Assembly: GCA_030425045.1 (NCBI GenBank)
Contig: JAUHVL010000012.1
Location: 1 to 64,000, forward strand
Direction: 5' to 3'
DNA length: 64,000 nucleotides
Source of the DNA: a bacterium
GTDB lineage: Bacteria; Bdellovibrionota; Bacteriovoracia; Bacteriovoracales; Bacteriovoracaceae
Both the position numbers and the translations under genes were made by a program. The notes beneath the pieces are model-generated. The model saw nothing but the letters and a program-made list of their open reading frames with translations. It was not told the origin of the DNA and did not search any database. This document shows, one piece after another, positions 61,378 to 64,000 of this stretch (position 1 is its first letter; every line of letters begins with the position of its first letter).

Positions 61378-62993
61378 GCTTTTTCCTTTTTACCTAGGTA
61401 GTAATCATAATTTCCTGGGTAGATGGTAACTTTACTTTTATCTATTTCATAAACTTGGCTAGCGAGTTCTCTCAAAAAGTGACGATCGTGACTAACGAGA
61501 ATGATCGTTCCCTCAAACTTCTTTAAAGCATTTAGAAGAACTTCTCGAGAAGCAATATCGAGGTGGTTGGTGGGCTCATCAAGAACGAGTAAATTATTAT
61601 TTTGTGAAAGAAGAACGGCGAGGATTAATCGACTTTTCTCCCCTCCTGATAGGTATTTAACTTTTTTATTAACGTCTTCTCCACGAAATTGAAAAGCAGC
61701 TAATAAATTACGAAGGTAGCCATCACTAGCTTCTTGTAAAACAGATTGCACTTCATCTAAAACTGAATTCTCAGGTTTCAATACATCAAAGCTATACTGG
61801 CTAAAATAACCCATTTTTATACTAGGGCCGATCGTTGCACTACCTTCACTAGCATCAGTTTGATTGGCGATAATTTTTAGGAGAGTTGATTTTCCCGCCC
61901 CGTTAACACCAACAACGGCAAGCTTCTCCATTCGTTTTATTGTTGCTCCAAGGTTTTCAAAAATTAATTTATCGCCTTCTTCGGTAGACCATACTTTTTT
62001 TAGATTTTTTAAAACAACCACATCATCACCACCCCGAGGAGGTTTTGAAAACTCGAAGTCAATGCTTTGTTCTTCTGGAGGGAGTTCTATCATATCAATC
62101 TTTTCTAGTTTTTTTACACGAGATTGAACTTGAGCCGCGTGTGAGGCCCTCGCTTTAAACTTTGCGATGAATTCTTGATCTTTGGCGATACTCTCAAGTT
62201 GTTTTTTATGCTCAGATTTCATTTGAGCAAGACGAACATCTTTGTCTTTTTCATAGAAGTCGTAATTTCCACTGAAGACAGTTACTTTGCGGTTCGCTAC
62301 TTCAACTATTTTTTTACAGACGTTATTCATAAAATCACGATCGTGAGTGGTCATAAAAATAGCACTTTCACAGTTTTGTAACCATTCCTCCAACCAAAGT
62401 ATCGTTTCCATATCGAGGTAGTTTGTTGGTTCATCCATGATGATGAGATCAGGGTTGATAACAAGAACTCTCGCTAAAGCGACTCTCATTTTCCAGCCAC
62501 CAGAAAACTTTTCAATCGCTTTATGATGATCTTCTGGCATTATTCCTAGACCTGTCAGGACTTCCCTCGCACGAGTTTCGAGATCATATCCACCTCTTTT
62601 TTCAAACTCTGTTTGGACATCACCCATCTCTATTAAAATATCATTCATTTTATCTGGATCAAGCTCAGGATCGCTTAATTGATTTTCAAACTCGTGTAGC
62701 TTGCTTTGGAGCTCTTTAATCTTTTCATCACCAGAGAGCACAACCTCAAGTGCGCTGGCCCCTTTCATTTCTCCAACGTTTTGAGAAAAGTAGGCCATTC
62801 TCATTTTATCGGGAAAACTTATTTGACCTGTATCGTATTTTTCTTCACCAATAATCATACGAAAGAGGGTTGTTTTTCCTGTACCATTAGGTCCGACTAA
62901 TCCAACTTTCTCACCTGGATATATTTGAAGATTAACGTGAGAGTAAAGGGTTTCTCCCCCTTGAATTTTGGATAGATTACTTATACTTAGCAT
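61374..62993 (-). CDS. ABC-F family ATPase (ribosome-associated, YbiT/EttA-like)
   Basis: 539 residues. Two ATPase domains with no membrane part: Walker A GPNGTGKTTLF and GVNGAGKSTLL, signatures FSGGWKMRVALARVL and LSGGEKSRLILAVLL, and Walker B IIMDEPTNYLD and LVLDEPTNHLD. The linker of about 75 residues between them is the P-site tRNA interaction motif region. It rescues or regulates stalled ribosomes. The exact subfamily is not assigned. Confidence 0.93.
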   Translation of the reverse strand: MLSISNLSKIQGGETLYSHVNLQIYPGEKVGLVGPNGTGKTTLFRMIIGEEKYDTGQISFPDKMRMAYFSQNVGEMKGASALEVVLSGDEKIKELQSKLHEFENQLSDPELDPDKMNDILIEMGDVQTEFEKRGGYDLETRAREVLTGLGIMPEDHHKAIEKFSGGWKMRVALARVLVINPDLIIMDEPTNYLDMETILWLEEWLQNCESAIFMTTHDRDFMNNVCKKIVEVANRKVTVFSGNYDFYEKDKDVRLAQMKSEHKKQLESIAKDQEFIAKFKARASHAAQVQSRVKKLEKIDMIELPPEEQSIDFEFSKPPRGGDDVVVLKNLKKVWSTEEGDKLIFENLGATIKRMEKLAVVGVNGAGKSTLLKIIANQTDASEGSATIGPSIKMGYFSQYSFDVLKPENSVLDEVQSVLQEASDGYLRNLLAAFQFRGEDVNKKVKYLSGGEKSRLILAVLLSQNNNLLVLDEPTNHLDIASREVLLNALKKFEGTIILVSHDRHFLRELASQVYEIDKSKVTIYPGNYDYYLGKKEKA

Positions 62994-63078
62994 AAGCTGC
63001 TTTGTACCATATCAAGGAATGTTAACCACGATCCGCTGCTTCATTGTTAAATATTTTGATCTCTTTTAAACTCAGCTT

Positions 63079-63435
63079 ATGAACAGTGAAGAAAAAATTT
63101 GTCAAAATTGTGGACGTCCATTTGAGTGGAGAAAAAAATGGAAAGACAACTGGGATGAGGTTAAGTACTGTTCCAAGTTTTGCCAAGGGGATCGATCAAA
63201 AGAAAAGCTTAAAGAGAAAATTCTCTCGCTTTTAGCGTTAAGAGAGAGAGGTAAAACGATTTGTCCAAGTGAAGTATTAAACGCTGAAAAGAAAAAAGAT
63301 AAGAAAGAAATGGAGCAGGTAAGAATGGCCGCAAGACTTCTTGCCTATGAAAATAAAATCGAAATAACTCAAAGAGGAAAAACGGTAGATCCTTTAAATT
63401 TCAAAGGACCTATAAGGTTAAAGTTAAAAATTTAA
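63079..63435 (+). CDS. DUF2256-DUF3253 fusion protein
   Basis: 118 residues. The N terminus is a DUF2256 zinc motif (CQNCGRPFEWRKKW and YCSKFC), often found near photolyase genes. The C terminus is DUF3253 (GKTICPSEVLNAEK, ITQRGKTVDPLNFKGPIRL). The two domains are fused here; functions are unknown. The last four bases overlap the DCC gene. Confidence 0.82.
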   Translation: MNSEEKICQNCGRPFEWRKKWKDNWDEVKYCSKFCQGDRSKEKLKEKILSLLALRERGKTICPSEVLNAEKKKDKKEMEQVRMAARLLAYENKIEITQRGKTVDPLNFKGPIRLKLKI

Positions 63436-63821
63436 TTTGTTCTGAGATGACATTGCCCATCTTCACATTTTCTCTTTGGTAGTCTTGGTCTGATATGTTT
63501 AGTAAAAATATTATAGCTACTATCAATGAGCGGACGAACTTTTTGATTATTAAAAAGAGAGATAAGAGGTTTGTAGCCAGGTAGCCTTTTCCAAATTTCA
63601 ACGAAAGAATCGACACCTTTGTAAACTTTGCCCTCATCATCCATGGTGTGCATGTGAAGGTTTACTTCTTCAGTTTTCAACCCCAAATCTTCTGCATTAA
63701 AACTCGCTGAACTTATATCGACCAATTTCAATAAATTGTACTTATCTCGCTTTTTATAATGTGATATTTCTCGATGACAAACCATACAGGCACCATCGTA
63801 AAAAACGGTTAAGCCAGACAT
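63432..63821 (-). CDS. DCC-family thiol-disulfide oxidoreductase (DUF393)
   Basis: 129 residues. FYDGACMVCHREI is the DCC signature, with a Cys-x2-Cys pair. Members look like thioredoxin-fold redox proteins. The stop of the upstream gene overlaps its start by one base (TAATG). Confidence 0.85.
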   Translation of the reverse strand: MSGLTVFYDGACMVCHREISHYKKRDKYNLLKLVDISSASFNAEDLGLKTEEVNLHMHTMDDEGKVYKGVDSFVEIWKRLPGYKPLISLFNNQKVRPLIDSSYNIFTKHIRPRLPKRKCEDGQCHLRTN

Positions 63822-64000
63822 TAGTTATCCTTTGTTTTTTCAAGCTCATCAATTTCTTTAAGCAGTGACTCTGCCTGAAAAGTTAATTCACTGTAGAGCT
63901 CAATATTGCCATTTCTCTGGGCCTTCATTGCCTCCTCAGATATCTGCTGATACTTCTTTTCTAGTTTCTTGATGGGGTCTTGTTTTAAAAATCCGAACAT
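63821..64000 (-). CDS. DUF6435-type small protein
   Basis: 59 residues, starting at the very last base of the window and ending in the DCC gene start (TAATG overlap). The sequence begins MFGFLKQDPIKKLEKKY and continues EEAMKAQRNGNIELYSEL, matching the short family of cytoplasmic helical proteins of unknown function. The start ATG is complete but nothing upstream can be seen. Confidence 0.8.
   Translation of the reverse strand: MFGFLKQDPIKKLEKKYQQISEEAMKAQRNGNIELYSELTFQAESLLKEIDELEKTKDN

Noticed and set aside
1-64000. Prophage, insertion sequence or CRISPR array
   Set aside because: No integrase, transposase, terminase or regular repeat-spacer pattern was seen.

Overview
This 64 kb window is chromosomal DNA from an AT-rich, Gram-negative deltaproteobacterium-like organism. 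The best fit is a marine Bdellovibrio-and-like organism of the Bacteriovorax/Halobacteriovorax type. That placement is inferred from the low GC content, the large number of lipoproteins and signal-peptide proteins, the many secreted hydrolases (subtilisin, trypsin, an M23-like protein, a LAS-type murein endopeptidase, endonuclease I, esterase), the type IV pilin, and KDO and lipoprotein biogenesis genes. No phage, insertion sequence, CRISPR array or rRNA was seen. There is one tRNA (Gly-GCC).

Layout. 1-7.7 kb: 3'-truncated type IV pilin, lipoprotein, arabinose-5-phosphate isomerase (kdsD), apolipoprotein N-acyltransferase (lnt), a zinc-ribbon membrane protein, a subtilisin, and a flavin reductase/ArsC pair. 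7.8-13 kb: an envelope M23-like protein that has lost its catalytic histidines, a beta-helix protein and a trypsin-like lipoprotein. 13-15.4 kb: a CobB-type sirtuin divergent from a histidine kinase/OmpR regulator pair. 15.4-23.8 kb: a TPR protein, a GT2 glycosyltransferase with a methyltransferase, a polytopic membrane protein, a serine hydrolase, a FecR-domain protein and a catalase-like lipoprotein. 23.9-30.4 kb: a possible cell-signalling island. It has two HTH regulators divergent from a LuxI/GNAT-like acyltransferase and a methyltransferase, then an alpha/beta hydrolase and a hybrid CBS-REC-GAF histidine kinase. 30.4-31.1 kb: a non-coding stretch with a candidate structured RNA and tRNA-Gly. 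31.1-39.3 kb: an EpmB-like radical SAM protein, a DnaQ-type exonuclease, an E3-E2 pair of a 2-oxoacid dehydrogenase, endonuclease I, rarA and rpsU. 39.3-48.3 kb: a possible papain/transglutaminase-like secreted protein, ileS of the eukaryote-like type, a FecR-domain protein and maf. 48.4-54 kb: a long perfect inverted repeat followed by a complete TRAP transporter operon (T, P, Q and M components) ending in a KP-repeat protein. 54-56.3 kb: two tandem paralogous lipoproteins and a small hypothetical protein. 56.3-64 kb: an NrnA-like DHH phosphoesterase, secreted proteins, a LAS endopeptidase, a PQQ-type sugar dehydrogenase, an ABC-F ATPase, and DUF2256/DUF3253, DCC and DUF6435 proteins.

The most interesting part is the 23.9-30.4 kb island. 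Its acyltransferase shows the LuxI spacing of D-x2-D, a strand ending in Arg, and an SRF motif. The regulators, the modifying and degrading enzymes and the sensor kinase around it could form one circuit that makes, alters, destroys and senses a small acylated signal. This is an inference from sequence pattern and gene order. The other notable items are a 23-bp perfect inverted repeat at 48.5 kb, a possible non-coding RNA at 30.6 kb, and several genes whose start codons are not ATG/GTG or are shared with a divergent gene.
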